Notes under the pieces: generated by a model
Databases searched by the model: none
What the model saw: the letters and a program-made list of their open reading frames with translations, nothing else
What the model was told of the DNA's origin: nothing
Part shown: positions 1-13,474 of the stretch, in pieces
How the letters are laid out: each line of letters starts with the position of its first letter
How positions within the stretch are numbered: position 1 is the stretch's first letter
Made by a program: the position numbers and the translations under genes
Source of the DNA: Coleophoma eucalyptorum
Taxonomy: Eukaryota; Ascomycota; Leotiomycetes; Helotiales; Dermateaceae
Length of the DNA stretch: 64,000 nt
Direction: 5' to 3'
Assembly (NCBI GenBank): GCA_026120035.1
Contig: JALRME010000026.1
Coordinates: forward strand, 558,001-622,000

Positions 1-80
1 GTCTCCCCAGACAAACAAAACATCAACACTGGCTTCCAAATCGCGACAAGACATTCAAGGCGTATATCACGACCCCAAAC

Positions 81-1207
81 ATGAGTAATCCCGTGGAATT
101 GGATACTGCACTTCTCACCGAACATTTTGGCTATAGACCAGCCGTAAGATTAGCCTTTTGCACTCTTCGCCCCTGCCGGCGCAAAGCTGACTCTTGTCGC
201 AGACTCTGATCGATGATATAATAAACAGTATAAACACACGCGCATTCGAGGCTATTAGTTCCGTCGAGAAGGCTTTTGAGAACGCTCAACCAGAGACTTT
301 AGGATTCAAGATTCTTCCAAGCAATACTGCTGAAGGAGAAGCAGAAGCAAATGCTGTGAGAGAGAAGTTCAAATACGAGATTGAGAATGGTGTTCACCAA
401 TTGGAGACCCTGCTTGAGACGAAGATTGATCACAACTTCGACAAGATGGAGGTGTTCATGCTGCGAAATTATTTAAGTATACCACAAGATGTCAGAGGTT
501 GGATCCGAATGCATCACTATGAGGTATAAACACCTCCGGAAGAACAATATAAGTCTGCACGCACTAATAAAATAAAGGGTTTGGATTTTACTCTGAAGCC
601 AGACGCCCCCACCATCGACTCAATCACGAAGCAACGGCAGAGGTTGCGTGAAACCCAGAAGCTGCACACCTTACTCCAATCCGAATCGGAACGAAACGCA
701 GCAATAATTGCTTCATTGCAAGCTATTCTCACACCAAGCACCCAACCCTTGCCCAAAATCGAACATACTGAATCCGAACTCAACCCAGAACCTCAATATC
801 CAGCTTTGGCATTCTTACAGAATAAGGGCGACTTGTCAGGCGATAACACTCATCCTCTAGGTACTACGACGTCCTTTGCTATTTCGCAGCTGCAAGCCTT
901 GAAAGCGTTATTAGATCAGTTGGGTCCGAGGTTGCAGAACTTGAAAGATCAGGATGGCAAGCAAGGATATGTAGGAGAAGCGGAGAAGAGTTGGAGAAGG
1001 GAAAGACTAGAGTTCGTGGAAACAGAGACAAGAAAACACTTGGAGCAGGTGAGAGGGCTAGAACTGGGGAAAATGGGCGAGGTGAGGGACGGTGAATGGC
1101 AGGGTGAAGGGAGAAAACTACAAAAAGGAGAAGTAGAGGATCTAGAGAAGGTTGTGAAGATGGTCGGAGGTTCGGAACTCGAGAAGCCTACAGACACCGG
1201 CGCCTAG
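81..1207 (+). CDS. MTW1: Mis12/Mtw1 kinetochore protein
   Basis: Three exons, 81..143, 203..523 and 578..1207, give a 337-residue protein; both introns are phase 0, and the second has a CACTAATA-type branch site before its AAG acceptor. The N-terminus carries the Mis12 family signature: LTEHFGYRP at residues 13-20 runs straight into LIDDIINSIN after the first intron. A helical, charged middle and a Gln/Glu/Lys-rich C-terminal half follow, consistent with the elongated coiled-coil rod of the family. Mis12/Mtw1 is a subunit of the four-protein MIND/Mis12 complex, which links inner-kinetochore CENP-C to the Ndc80 and Spc105 microtubule-binding arms in the nucleus. The start is the first ATG before the family motif. 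The stop lies 213 nt from the stop of the convergent flavoprotein gene. Confidence 0.93.
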
Positions 1208-1420
1208 GTTTCCAGTAAACGGTTTGATTTGGCGTTCACGGTTACGGCGTCTTGAGATACCCTGCTCGGGACTTGGAAATGTTGTCGAAAGGTCAACAAC
1301 GTTTGGACATGGATGCAAATGTATAATGACCCACGAGCTGCAAGATTGTAAATGAGATATGAGTTGGGTAATGCCAGCTCCCAGGATTTGATTGCTCTAT
1401 ACATTGTCGAAATCCGACCG

Positions 1421-3461
1421 CTACTCAGGCTCAGGCTCTGCAAAGATGGAAAATTGATTATTTATGCCCAAACCAAGCCGTCTCGAGTCTACAGACTCCG
1501 TAATATCTTCACCGCTCTCTGCTTGTTCCTCCCGCAGCATATCTCCAATTTTCCACTACATTGCTGTTAGCAAGTCTAATCTTCTCCTTTGAGAGCCCGG
1601 TAAGAATAGCAAAAAGAAGCAGAAGGTAAACTCACAGCAATCCGTTCAGCACCAGCTCTAGCACCTGTGTTCAAATGGAGTGTCAGTCACCTTTGTCCTC
1701 CAGTTTCCTATACATGAGAAACAGGACCCTAGTCACCTTCCAAATTGCCGCTTCCAGGCCCCAAACGCAGGCCAGCCATTCTTCCTGTGACGAAAAACGG
1801 CACATCGTCCTTCCACATCAGATCATCAGTCAAGCACGGCAATCCACCAACGCACTCGATCTGTTCCTTCTCGTGCATCTCTTTCAGACAGGGATTCATT
1901 TTAAAGTCCGGACTCAACCCCGTTGCATAAATAACATGATCGATAGGAGGAAGTTCTATATCCATTTCTTGCGAGGTTGCCAGACCCCAGGTCTTAGATT
2001 CTGGGCACCAGCACGCCTTGGCAATGGTCGTATGCGTGTGTAAGGAAGCTCTACCAGATGAGATATGAGCGTTGAGGATTTTGTGGTATTCAGGTGTTAT
2101 AGATCCTCCATTTCTTGCTGTCCGAATCATTTCGGCTCGTTCTGTGCTGTGATTAATGCTTTGCTTGGGTATATTGGAGAGAAAGAGGATATACCTTCGT
2201 CGTCATCTGCAGACCAGAAAGTAGCTAAATGGTAATTTTTATACTTTCCGACCCATGGAAGATCAACATCAAAGTGTTTGACTATGGTTCCGGAACGATT
2301 CAATAGGCGCCTGACATTGGAGGGAGACTTATCAACATACCTTTCAAAGGACCTCTCATAAGATGCCAAACTTTAGTTACTCCCGCTTTCACAGCTGTGT
2401 CAACAATTTGGGCGCCTAACTTTATTAATTATATATGCTTCACAAATATAAGCAAAGGACATACTGGTAAGGCCTCCGCCTATCACAACGACATTAGTCC
2501 TCTGGCGCTTCTTAATCTTGCTAAGTAAATGCGCTGGTAATCTGTGCTTGTCAGATTTTGCAAACGCATGCGTTACACTTCCTTCTTTCTCCAGTCCACA
2601 GAAGGCACAATCGGATGGCAAAGAAGGTTTCAGCGCTGCACCCGTGGCAAACACAATGATTCTTGCTCTCTTGATACCAGTCGATGTATGGATGGTGAAT
2701 ATACCTGCAGGTGATGTGGCGCAGTCAGATTTTTCGTAGGTGATATTATTCACCTCAGACTTCTCAACGATATCTTCAATGCCGTACCGAGTGGTGATGT
2801 CCTCGCAGAAATTCTTAAAAAGCGCTTGGCTGGGACGAAAATAATCGTTTCGATCTCGTTCATCTAAGTAGTTGATTTCTTGCTTTCGTCGACCACTGAA
2901 AATATTCAGTACAATGCCGGTTTGCCAGACACCTCTATATTCGGGGGTTAGCAAAGCATACCTGTTTTTAACCTTCATCTTCCGCTGATATTTACTCAGC
3001 CCTTTACCAACAACGTTACTAATTTCCACCAGCTCCTTCTCTCTGCCCTCCTTATAAACAAACCCCAATAAGCCATCTCTATCCCTGGGATCTGGGTGAA
3101 AGAACATGGGGCTCCTCAAATGGCTAATTCCCAAATCTTTGAATTTGGTATCCCAACTGTGCATCCAAGTATCACTACTCGCATCTAGGACTTTCATGTT
3201 CAACCTTTTCGTTTGAGGATTTGTTGCACCGGTAACAAGTCTGTCGGATGCAGTTTGAGAGCGGCGAGAGAATTTCTGGGCCTTGGAGCTTTGAGAAGCG
3301 GCTTTCTTCATCCAGTGGTAACGTTGGTGCTCGGAATCAGTGAAGAGTGCCGAGGGCGTATCTTCAGAAAGACGTGCGGCGACTGCAAGGCCACAGGGAC
3401 CGGCGCCAATGATCAGGACATCATAGCTCTCTGGATCTTCGAACTCCAAGTTTGCCATCAT
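1421..3461 (-). CDS. FAD-dependent monooxygenase-like flavoprotein
   Basis: Seven exons (2962..3461, 2465..2895, 2341..2415, 2195..2281, 1737..2141, 1636..1664, 1421..1555) encode 553 residues. An N-terminal Rossmann motif GAGPCGL (residues 19-25) binds FAD, and a second dinucleotide motif VVVIGGGLTSA sits mid-protein. An ATG motif (VIYATGLSPDF) lies near the C-terminus, as in lysine/ornithine N-hydroxylases and the OSGIN-like group. The segment DERDRNDYFRPS and the stretch AVKAGVTKVWHLMRG appear typical of an uncharacterised fungal branch. Predicted role: NAD(P)H- and FAD-dependent oxygenation of an unknown substrate, probably cytosolic. It lacks siderophore neighbours such as an NRPS, so a SidA role is not implied. 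The start is the first of two adjacent ATGs. Splice phases close exactly, so the gene looks intact despite six introns, one flanking exon being only 29 nt. The final exon (WKIGDML to the EPEPE tail) is the least certain. Confidence 0.85.
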
Positions 3462-4269
3462 GGCTGAGGGCTGTCTCAACTATTCTCGTGGACTATAGTC
3501 CTTGGCGGAATAAGTTACGCGAGCTCGGCAATCAAACACCACGAATATTAGTTCAATGAAGTTGAAGCGGATGGGAAAGAGAGTATCTCAATGTGCGAGT
3601 TTTCGTTCTTTAAATTTCAATAGAATTAACACACTCTTTGCAGGTAGTCTGCGCTGTTTTGTTGATACTTTGGAGTAACCTTGATGGTTGGTACCCATCC
3701 AGGTTCACGGTAACCCTTCAAACCGATGTCTATCTAATCAACGCAGGACTATCTTTCCCATCATACAGAAACACCCTGCATGACCCACAGGAATAGCGAT
3801 TGGACTTTGTTTGAAGATTTTGGATTCTCTAGTGTCATTCAAGTAAGTCAATAAAGTGATAGTAAAACAAATAATTTAAGACGTAATACTGAGACTTTGT
3901 CTACATGGTTTATATTATGTTGTCGCTCAAATTTTCAAATTCAACTGGCCATTATTACGCAAAAACAAACGATGCATGCATAAGTTATGAGGCGAATCCA
4001 ATTAATTATGTTTAGACCAAAGAGTTTGGTAGGTAAAGTCTATAGGATTCAACACAAGCCTAGTAGAAGGTACTAGTAATGAGAATCACATACACTAGTA
4101 TTAGAGGCTACAAGAAGCAAAAACTGATCTAGTTCGACCTACAGGTCTGTTTCATGGCATTTATGTACACATCATCCAATTGTGTCGGGCTCGAATAGGG
4201 TCGTCTTCTAAATTTTCTCTCAGCCTATTAGGTCAATAGCAGGCTTTGACTTGCCATAATCCATGTACA
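3462..4269. other. Intergenic, flavoprotein promoter and APP1 3' flank
   Basis: No gene is visible. The half next to the flavoprotein should contain its promoter; the remainder is A+T-rich and should hold the APP1 3' UTR. Confidence 0.5.
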
Positions 4270-7119
4270 TCATCGCTTAATATCCTTTACCTTAACCTCA
4301 CCACCACCTTCTCCAGTCTTTCTCTTTGATGACCCATATCCTTCAACGCCCATTTGTGTCATTTCCTTCTCAATCAGCTGCACAGCTTCAACACAGATAT
4401 CTTGTCCTGTTCGCCAGCTTCGAAGAGGTACGCCTTGAGCATCAAGAATATCTTTTGCAGCCTTCCATCTACGTTTCCATAACTCTAGCTTCTTGTTGAC
4501 TGGCGCAGAAGAGGCGCTGCTCGGAGCGTAAGAGTCATCATCTGACATATCGGCATCTCTGGTACCCCAAGGGCGTTGACTTGAGACTTGTGAAGCATTT
4601 GAAGCTGCTGTGGTGCGCCGTGGAGGTGGAGGAGGAGCTTTGTCCGAATTTATTGACGAGGTACTTGAATTTGTACGTTGTCCGGCACCAGGTAGATACG
4701 AACGCACTTCTGGGAGACCATTATACGCTGCGGATAATTTGTTTCGTGCACTGGAAACATAGCCTTGGTCAGGATCTTCCAAATCCTCCGTACTATATGC
4801 ATGCGCCAATGGATGAACTGCAATAGTAGGATCAGAAAGATTCTTTGCCCGACGAGGCTTTGGGGGAGGCGGAGGAGTACCACGGCCAACAGGAGCTGCT
4901 TCAAGTGAGCTTGCGACACCTTGAGTGGTTGAACCTCGGAGTGAAAGGGGCTTTGAGGGTCGCGGAGGTGGTGGAGTCTTTTTAGGGCCTTCAGCAGTTG
5001 AATTTCGCTTCGGAGACTCCAGAGCCTCGAAATCCGAAATTGACCTAGGCAGAATAGTTCTATGAGAATCATGAACTCTAGGTGGCTCTGGCTCATCGTC
5101 AATATCGATCAATTTACCCATTCTTGGGCCATTGCTAGTCTGAGGAATGGCCTCCGACTTTATCCTTGGAGGAAGTACAGGCCGCCGCTCTGCTAAATGA
5201 GGAGGAATGGATGCGATTTGCTTTCGGTCATTCTCAGACTGGTACTTAAACGAGTCCTTTTTACGGTTACCAGCGAGAGGCCCCATTGCGGCATCAAAGA
5301 ATCCGGCATGCTCAGGAGTGGTGACATCGCGAATGAAAATTCCAATCACTCTCCCAGGATTTGCCAATACTACTTCAGTATAGACCTCTAGGTCAGCTTC
5401 TCCACTGTCTCCGTTCAGTAGGAACTTCCTTTCCGGAAAGTCTCGAAATATTCGCTCCAGTGTACCCTTTTTCCTCTCAGCTACAGGCTCAAAAATGCCT
5501 TGCAACATCCCGCTATATTGTTTCAAATGATACGAACCCGGTGGGAGACCTGCTACCTGGAAGTAAGTGACCAACACAGGAAACAATTGCCATGGTGCAT
5601 TGGAAACATAGTGTATGCCAACGCCCATGTCGTACATTGTGTTGTACCATTCTTTGACGCCATCAATTGTGAGGTCTTTGAGATCTCGGATAAAGGCATT
5701 TCGAAATGTCTCTCGTGCTCCACTACCAATGGAAGTGTGCTTGATTGTGTCGTCAACATCACTGATAAGACTGACTCCTTTCATCTCAGTGATTTTAACT
5801 TCTTCGGTGGCAGATAGGTTTTCCGATGCTAGAACCCTTACATGTGTTGGGACAAATTCCAAAGGAGCTCTTAAAGTGAAGTGACCAGCATCGTTAGTGG
5901 TAACGGTTCGGGAGACAGAGGTTTTGTCATTATAAAAGAATATTGTAATAGGAGTAGATACCAGAGGGTTTGTGAGAAAAGGTTTTAGACGTGCCATCAA
6001 ATTTGCGTTTGCGATCTGTAATTCTGTTGTACTCATATCCGCAGGCTGATTCCACGAGTTTCGTTTTGCAAGATGGCCGGATCCTGGGGGTTCATCTGGC
6101 GCACCACCTCTTCGGCCACGATCATCGTAAATGTTCTCAATGTCGGAAAAATCCCCCCTAGGACGTTCACTGTAACCTCCTCTCATTGCAGTATCTTCCT
6201 CACTCTGACCCTTCTGTAGGATATTCTCTGCCTCATGAGCAATCTTCTGTTGCTCTCTCAATGCTTCATGGGCTTCGTGTCGTTTTCTCAACGAGTGTGA
6301 ACTAGGACTAGTCTCTCTACTTTGTGATGCTGACTCTTCACGAGTCGGTGCTGGAACTCCGCTCAAACGTCGTGCCAATCCGATGAGCATTCTGTTCTTT
6401 CTACTCATTGGACCTCTATGAGGCGAGTAGATCCAGCCTCGAACATCAACGTCAACCACGGCCCTATCGTCCTCAAATTTCTTCCACTCTCTTGCCCAAT
6501 ATTCTGCGTCACTAGGACCCTCGCTGTCGCTGCTGCTGTATCTCTTGGCCTTGTTATCAATATCAGGTTGTTTGGGCTGTTCCTTTGTATGTCGTTTTGC
6601 ATACGAGGGGAAAAGAACCAGTTGCTCGTCTCCATTTCTCACAATGGCAACATCCGGGAAAGCCCCAGGAATCCCCAAATCATCGTCATCTTCGTGCTCG
6701 CCGCCCCATTTCTGTGAATACTGCTGTGTGTAAGACTGCCTGAGCTCGTTTGCTGCTTTTAGGAAGCCCGCGACCTTCTTCCGCCGCGATCCCCGCTCTC
6801 TACTCTCATCAACTCCCCCTCCATAGGCAGACATAGACCCAGACGAGGTCATCTTTGCTCTTCGCCGTATGTCATTGTCCCCTAAGTGTTTGCCAAATAT
6901 TCTACTACCCCGCCTCTTTAGAATGGCGAGTATGCTCTTCCCAGAAGCTTTCTTCTCCTGACGACGCCGCTGTCGCTGAACAAGATACCGATATATTCGC
7001 GATTGTGCGCGGAGTTTGTAGTATGGCAACGTGTCGAATCGTAGGCTGACAAGCTTATTCGAAATCCGCTCGTGTGCTGTAGCTCGTGGATGAGGGAACA
7101 GGTAACGAAAAAGGCTCAT
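4270..7119 (-). CDS. APP1: APP1-type phosphatidate phosphatase
   Basis: A single long reading frame; from the ATG at 7119 it gives 949 residues. The frame stays open to 7260 without an ATG. A later ATG at 6852 starts MTSSGSMSAYGGG and could be the true start, giving 860 residues. The catalytic DUF2183 domain contains the haloacid-dehalogenase-like motif DVDDTIKHTS (about residues 454-463), whose first two aspartates are the expected nucleophile and acid/base, preceded by a beta-rich region of the type found in yeast App1. The C-terminal third is disordered, with several polyproline runs (PPPPRPSKP, PPPPPKPRR, PPPPPRR) suited to SH3 domains of actin-patch/BAR proteins. Known family role: Mg2+-dependent conversion of phosphatidate to diacylglycerol at cortical actin patches, linking lipid metabolism to endocytosis. 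Active-site residues look intact. Confidence 0.92.
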   Translation of the reverse strand: MSLFRYLFPHPRATAHERISNKLVSLRFDTLPYYKLRAQSRIYRYLVQRQRRRQEKKASGKSILAILKRRGSRIFGKHLGDNDIRRRAKMTSSGSMSAYGGGVDESRERGSRRKKVAGFLKAANELRQSYTQQYSQKWGGEHEDDDDLGIPGAFPDVAIVRNGDEQLVLFPSYAKRHTKEQPKQPDIDNKAKRYSSSDSEGPSDAEYWAREWKKFEDDRAVVDVDVRGWIYSPHRGPMSRKNRMLIGLARRLSGVPAPTREESASQSRETSPSSHSLRKRHEAHEALREQQKIAHEAENILQKGQSEEDTAMRGGYSERPRGDFSDIENIYDDRGRRGGAPDEPPGSGHLAKRNSWNQPADMSTTELQIANANLMARLKPFLTNPLVSTPITIFFYNDKTSVSRTVTTNDAGHFTLRAPLEFVPTHVRVLASENLSATEEVKITEMKGVSLISDVDDTIKHTSIGSGARETFRNAFIRDLKDLTIDGVKEWYNTMYDMGVGIHYVSNAPWQLFPVLVTYFQVAGLPPGSYHLKQYSGMLQGIFEPVAERKKGTLERIFRDFPERKFLLNGDSGEADLEVYTEVVLANPGRVIGIFIRDVTTPEHAGFFDAAMGPLAGNRKKDSFKYQSENDRKQIASIPPHLAERRPVLPPRIKSEAIPQTSNGPRMGKLIDIDDEPEPPRVHDSHRTILPRSISDFEALESPKRNSTAEGPKKTPPPPRPSKPLSLRGSTTQGVASSLEAAPVGRGTPPPPPKPRRAKNLSDPTIAVHPLAHAYSTEDLEDPDQGYVSSARNKLSAAYNGLPEVRSYLPGAGQRTNSSTSSINSDKAPPPPPRRTTAASNASQVSSQRPWGTRDADMSDDDSYAPSSASSAPVNKKLELWKRRWKAAKDILDAQGVPLRSWRTGQDICVEAVQLIEKEMTQMGVEGYGSSKRKTGEGGGEVKVKDIKR

Positions 7120-8179
7120 ACGATGTCGAGGATGGCCTACTGCTCTTGGTCGTATTGGAGGAGCCACTTTCGGGGATGTAGCAGGTTCGCACGACTGGAA
7201 AGCCGATTTACGTAGAATTTTTGAGCTGAGGCTGAGGTTGAGACTGGGGTATCGTGTCAATCCTCGTAATTGAATGTAACGAATAGGAGGTTGCCGGTCC
7301 TATTTGAGTCTATGCCGGTCAAGATGAGGTGAGATAAGCTACAAAGTACAAGTGGTCAAATACAAAGATGTATATGAGCAGAAATTCACATATCTAGGTC
7401 TTGCCAAGGGATTTCGATAGCTCTCGACCGACATCTAAGGTCGGTGACGTAAGGCAGTGGTATCAGGCATGATGTTCCCCATGTGAAAAGTGCAATATTA
7501 AGTTAGGGCATTTGCAAGTGTACCTCTTATTTCACATCCTATAACCGTTTTGCGAATCAAGAGCAATTTATAGTAATACGAAAAGAGGTTGTCTGAGACT
7601 CGTGGTCTCGAAATGCGATTGAATTCTTGGTAGATACACGGGCACGCTGGGCCGCTAAAGCACTCCATTCGCCTGTCGCCTTTATGCCATTTCTGCCTTT
7701 TCATACCCGGTGCCCCATTTGTGCACATGAACAGTCTGTTGCAAGCAAATAAATCACGCTCTTCTTTTTTTGTTCTCTTTCGTTTGGCAGATCGTCTCGT
7801 GGGGAATTACACATGCCTGCATGAAGAAGTTTTCTAGACCTTGTGGAGGAAAGGAACGCATGCTAGAACTGTCAGCTGTTTCTAAGCTGTAAGTTTTGGA
7901 AAGGCTTTCGCCTAGTTATTAGTAGTTCAAAATCGTGAAAATAACTACGACTCGTCGTAGTTCTTGAGTGAATTTGAATGTCTCTGACGTTCAAGTTGTC
8001 GTTGTCTGCTGGACACAGCCTGGGGTTAGATGCCACACAGTAGCAGAAGAGGATCAACTAGGGGTCATATCGCACAGAGTCTAGCCAACAGCAGCAACTG
8101 AGGTTTGCTGCCTCTTTGATGCAGGGGCAGACGACGTTTCCTAGCACAAATCAGCACCAATTCCAGAACCTACGGGTGG
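7120..8179. other. Intergenic, APP1 promoter and PAP1 3' flank
   Basis: About 1.06 kb without a supportable gene. It lies upstream of APP1 and downstream of the poly(A) polymerase stop. The open frame continuing from APP1 to 7260 suggests the 5' leader or an extended N-terminus. No repeat or RNA gene was seen. Confidence 0.5.
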
Positions 8180-10227
<2,048 letters not shown>

Positions 10228-10524
10228 GGTCAGTCGCAACTGAGGATGATCGAAGGGCGACTTGGAGAGGTGGTACGTTGATGGAGTGAAATCGTTTGTG
10301 AAGGTCGAAGTTAGATCTACTTGGTTGAAATGTCATGGCGCTTGGTGATTATGTCAGCAAGGCTTCTCTACACCCGCTAAATTTATTCCTCAGCCTTTCG
10401 CCGTCCAGCTTTCAAGCTTTCATATAACCCCCATCCAATTCAAGTGAAGTGCACAGGGAAGTAGTGTGAGCAAACCATTGCACATCTTTACGTAGTCTGC
10501 ATGCCGTAGCTTCTCGAAATCAAG
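10228..10524. promoter_or_regulatory. Divergent promoter region, PAP1 and methyltransferase
   Basis: The 297 bp between two opposite start codons must hold both promoters and 5' leaders. A TTTCATATAACCCCC stretch about 100 bp before the methyltransferase ATG is the only TATA-like sequence I noticed. The assignment is positional. Confidence 0.5.
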
Positions 10525-12037
10525 ATGGCTGAATGGGATGGCAACGCCAATGGCTATGCTGATGCAGAAGAGAAAAGAGTGTTGTTTGCAGCCTTGGACT
10601 CCTTTTAGTAGGTTCTACTCTCAATAAAGTTGCCGATGATCGAGTTCTTCTCAGTAGCTAGTATTCTTGATTTATTTACTTGGGAAGGCTCCAGACCAGA
10701 CATGTTGAAAGTTCCGCCTTCCAGTTTGCTTTATCATTCATTCTATGGTCTCAATCAAGTTGTGATCCTGATCACTGATTCGATACCTAGTCAATATGCA
10801 AAAACGGCTCATTATAACACAACTCATACAAGGCGACAGAATTTTTATGCTCTGCCTCGAGCACAGTGGGAGATGTTGGCTGCGCCTCCAATCTCTTACC
10901 TCGATACGCTAAATCTGGTTGACGATGCTATTGATAAAAATGCTGAACTGGCTATGGCCATCTTATCCGGTGGTCTTGAATCATTTGGGCTTTCTTTGAA
11001 CCCAGAGCCAAAGTCCGCAGACGATTGGCGTGGTTTTGCAACAGCGAATGACTTGGAAAAGGCAAGGAGTACTATTCGACAATTTTACCGGGATTGGTCT
11101 CAAGAGGGAGCTGCAGAACGGGCAGTGTGCTTTGATAGAGTGATTTCAGCATTGAAAGAAGCCGGCAGCCAGAGCCCTCCAATGAACATTTTAGTTCCTG
11201 GAGCCGGACTTGGACGCCTTGTGTTTGAGCTGACTCTCAACGGATTTAATGTTGAAGGCAATGAAATAAGCTATCATCAACTCCTTGCAAGCTCCTTTAT
11301 ACTCAATATCTGTCCCCAGGCGAGGGCACATACCCTTTACCCATGGGTCCACGGGTTCTCAAATCACAGAACTAGGTCGAATCACCTGCAAGCTGTACTC
11401 ATACCAGATATCCATGTGGGATCTGCCATCGAAGGCAAACTATTGGGTGTTGCTCCAGGCGAGATGAATATGGCTGCTGCTGATTTTATCAGTCTTTACG
11501 GTGATGAAGATCATCATAATTGCTATGATGCTGTCGTTGCAATTTTCTTCCTCGATACTGCGCCTAACGTTTTACGCTACCTAGAGGTTATCAAGAATTG
11601 CCTGAAACCTGGCGGCTTGTTGATTAATTTTGGGCCCCTGTTGTGGCATTTCGAAAATATTACAAGAAATCAGGAAAGAGAAACAAACCAAGGTTCTCCA
11701 GATACTCAGCAAAATACCGGCCACGAACATTCCGCAGGAGACCACGACCACACAGCAAGAACCACGAATGAACATTATCATGGAGCTCAACGTTGTGAAA
11801 AAGGTTTGTTAGATACCATATTTCTTCTTCATTCAGTGCTGATTGTAATAAGACGCGGGTATAATGGACCCTGGAAGCTTCGAACTTACAGACGAAGAAC
11901 TTCTACAATTGGTTGAAACTATGGGCTTCGCTATCTCTCACTCTGAATTCAATATAAGCGCGCCATATATCCAAGACCCAAATAGCATGATGCGGCACCT
12001 TTACAAAGCTAGCTTCTGGGTTGCCCGTAAGCTGTAA
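10525..12037 (+). CDS. N2227 / carnosine N-methyltransferase-like protein
   Basis: Three exons, 10525..10607, 10791..11803 and 11853..12037, give 426 residues. The N-terminus (SFYQYAKTAHYNTTHTRRQNF) and the SAM-binding loop VPGAGLGRL (residues 163-171), followed by EGNEISYHQLLASSFILN, are hallmarks of the N2227 family. That family includes human and yeast carnosine N-methyltransferases, which make anserine-type methylated dipeptides. The C-terminal exon (MDPGSFELTDEELLQLVETMGF...MRHLYKASFWVARKL) completes the domain. A His-rich insertion (HEHSAGDHDHTARTTNEHYHG) lies before the last intron. The start is the first in-frame ATG and begins MAEWDGNANGYADAEEK. The stop is only 36 nt from the stop of the convergent SDR gene. 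The natural substrate in filamentous fungi is unknown to me. Confidence 0.9.
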
Positions 12038-12073
12038 AGCCTGGAAAGTGGTCCAGAGCCTTATACAGTAGAT

Positions 12074-13050
12074 TTACAATTTAGCATCTTCTTTCATCTC
12101 GGCCATGCCGCCTCTACTCAGAACTTCACCTCCATCTATGGTTATTACTGCACCATTGATATGCCCGGCAGCACGGCTGCTCAAAAATACAACTGTTCCC
12201 GCGATATCTTCTGGCTGTCCAAGACGTCTGCTTGGGTTTTTGGCAGACAGAACCTTGACCCCACCACTCATCTCCATCAAACCATTAGCCATTTTACTTG
12301 GGAAGAAACCTGAAATTTGTTAGTATCTCTGTCTCGGAACTTGCAAAAATCCGGCCTACCAGGTGCAATTGCATTCACAAGAATACCTCTTGGCCCTAGC
12401 TCAACAGCCAGGTTCTTTGACAGATGAATCACCGCTGCTTTAGAGGTAGAATAGCCAAATGTTGCCTGTTTGCCCAGCGTTCCAACCCCAATACCGGCAA
12501 CAGACGCAGTGATGATGACCCGAGAGGGATCCTCGATAGAAGCTCTCTTTTGCAAAAGTGGTGCGAAGAGCCGGACCGTGTTGAAAACACTTTTGACGTT
12601 GAGATCCATGACTTTGGCAAAGGCAGAGTCTGGATGTGTGTCAAAGGACTCGCCCCATGTTGCTCCTGCATTGGCAAACAGTATATCTACATGGTCCGTT
12701 GTCTTTGACACCTCTTTTACAAGGTGTTCTATTCCCTCGAATTTGGCCGAGTCAGCTGGTACAGATATGGCCTTTGCTCCTGGTTGAAGGTTGGGAAGCG
12801 CGTTCAGTGATTTAACGGCGTCATCACATGCTTTGGCCTTTCTGGAAGTGATGTAAACTTTTGCAGCGCCAGCTTGTAGAAAACTATAAACATCAATATG
12901 AGACTATCGTTCCAAGAACATGGTGTAGGATCTAGTCACCCACCCCGACGCCGCATGCAGACCCAACCCTCTGCTACCTCCCGTCACTACTACAACCTTC
13001 CCCTTCAAAGAGAAAATGGAGGGAAAGTCTTTCAATTGTGTTTCCGCCAT
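12074..13050 (-). CDS. Short-chain dehydrogenase/reductase
   Basis: Three exons (12944..13050, 12360..12883, 12074..12309) encode 288 residues, a classical SDR length. The cofactor motif TGGSRGLG spans residues 23-30, with NAG at 107-109. The catalytic residues Ser163 (ITASVAG), Tyr180 and Lys184 (YSTSK) are all present, and IDGG lies near the C-terminus. The TSRK after the second strand suggests NADP(H) preference. Closest in flavour to the RhlG-like 3-oxoacyl-ACP reductase group common in fungi, but substrate cannot be read from sequence. Reaction: NAD(P)(H)-dependent carbonyl reduction or alcohol oxidation. The 3' end is convergent with the methyltransferase gene (36 nt apart) and the 5' end is divergent from the phosphodiesterase gene. 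Confidence 0.92.
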
Positions 13051-13474
13051 TCTCAATCGTTCTGGCAAGCTGGAGTTGCTCGTGTGAATGGGAAGCAGAG
13101 AGAAAGAGATAGGACTTGGTTTATAGACCACGGCTATGACCTGTTCCTGGCATAGCTCACCCCACAGATTCCAAGCTCCGAGCCGAGGCAAGTCTCTCTA
13201 GCAATATCAATCGTACAACTATCCATGACTCGCGGGAGGATCAAGTCACGTGTATTGTCAGCCCCTTCCGTTCCTGCTTGGCGGCAACAAGACATTGTCT
13301 TTCTTGTCGGCCTCATGCAGTGGCAGGTTCAGCACGAGCCTCGGTCTCCTCTATTATCTATTGCTTTGTTCTGTCGAGCAAGGTTTCGTCTACAAACGCC
13401 GTGTACTGCATTGACTCGACAGATCAGCGCTGCATACAAACGAGAGAGCCTGCGTTCGGCCTCACGGGGTTCTG
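13051..13474. promoter_or_regulatory. Divergent promoter region, SDR and phosphodiesterase
   Basis: 424 bp between opposed start codons. It contains an E-box-like GTCACGTG at 13245-13252, the core bound by Cbf1/bHLH factors in fungi. A second TCACGTG lies at 13636-13642, inside intron 1 of the phosphodiesterase gene. Function is inferred from position and motif only. Confidence 0.45.

Noticed and set aside
1421..3461. Flavoprotein as a frameshifted pseudogene
   Set aside because: All apparent breaks are resolved by six canonical GT-AG introns with consistent phases, giving 553 intact codons.
4650..5102. 150-codon antisense-frame ORF inside APP1
   Set aside because: It is a shadow frame of the APP1 coding sequence.
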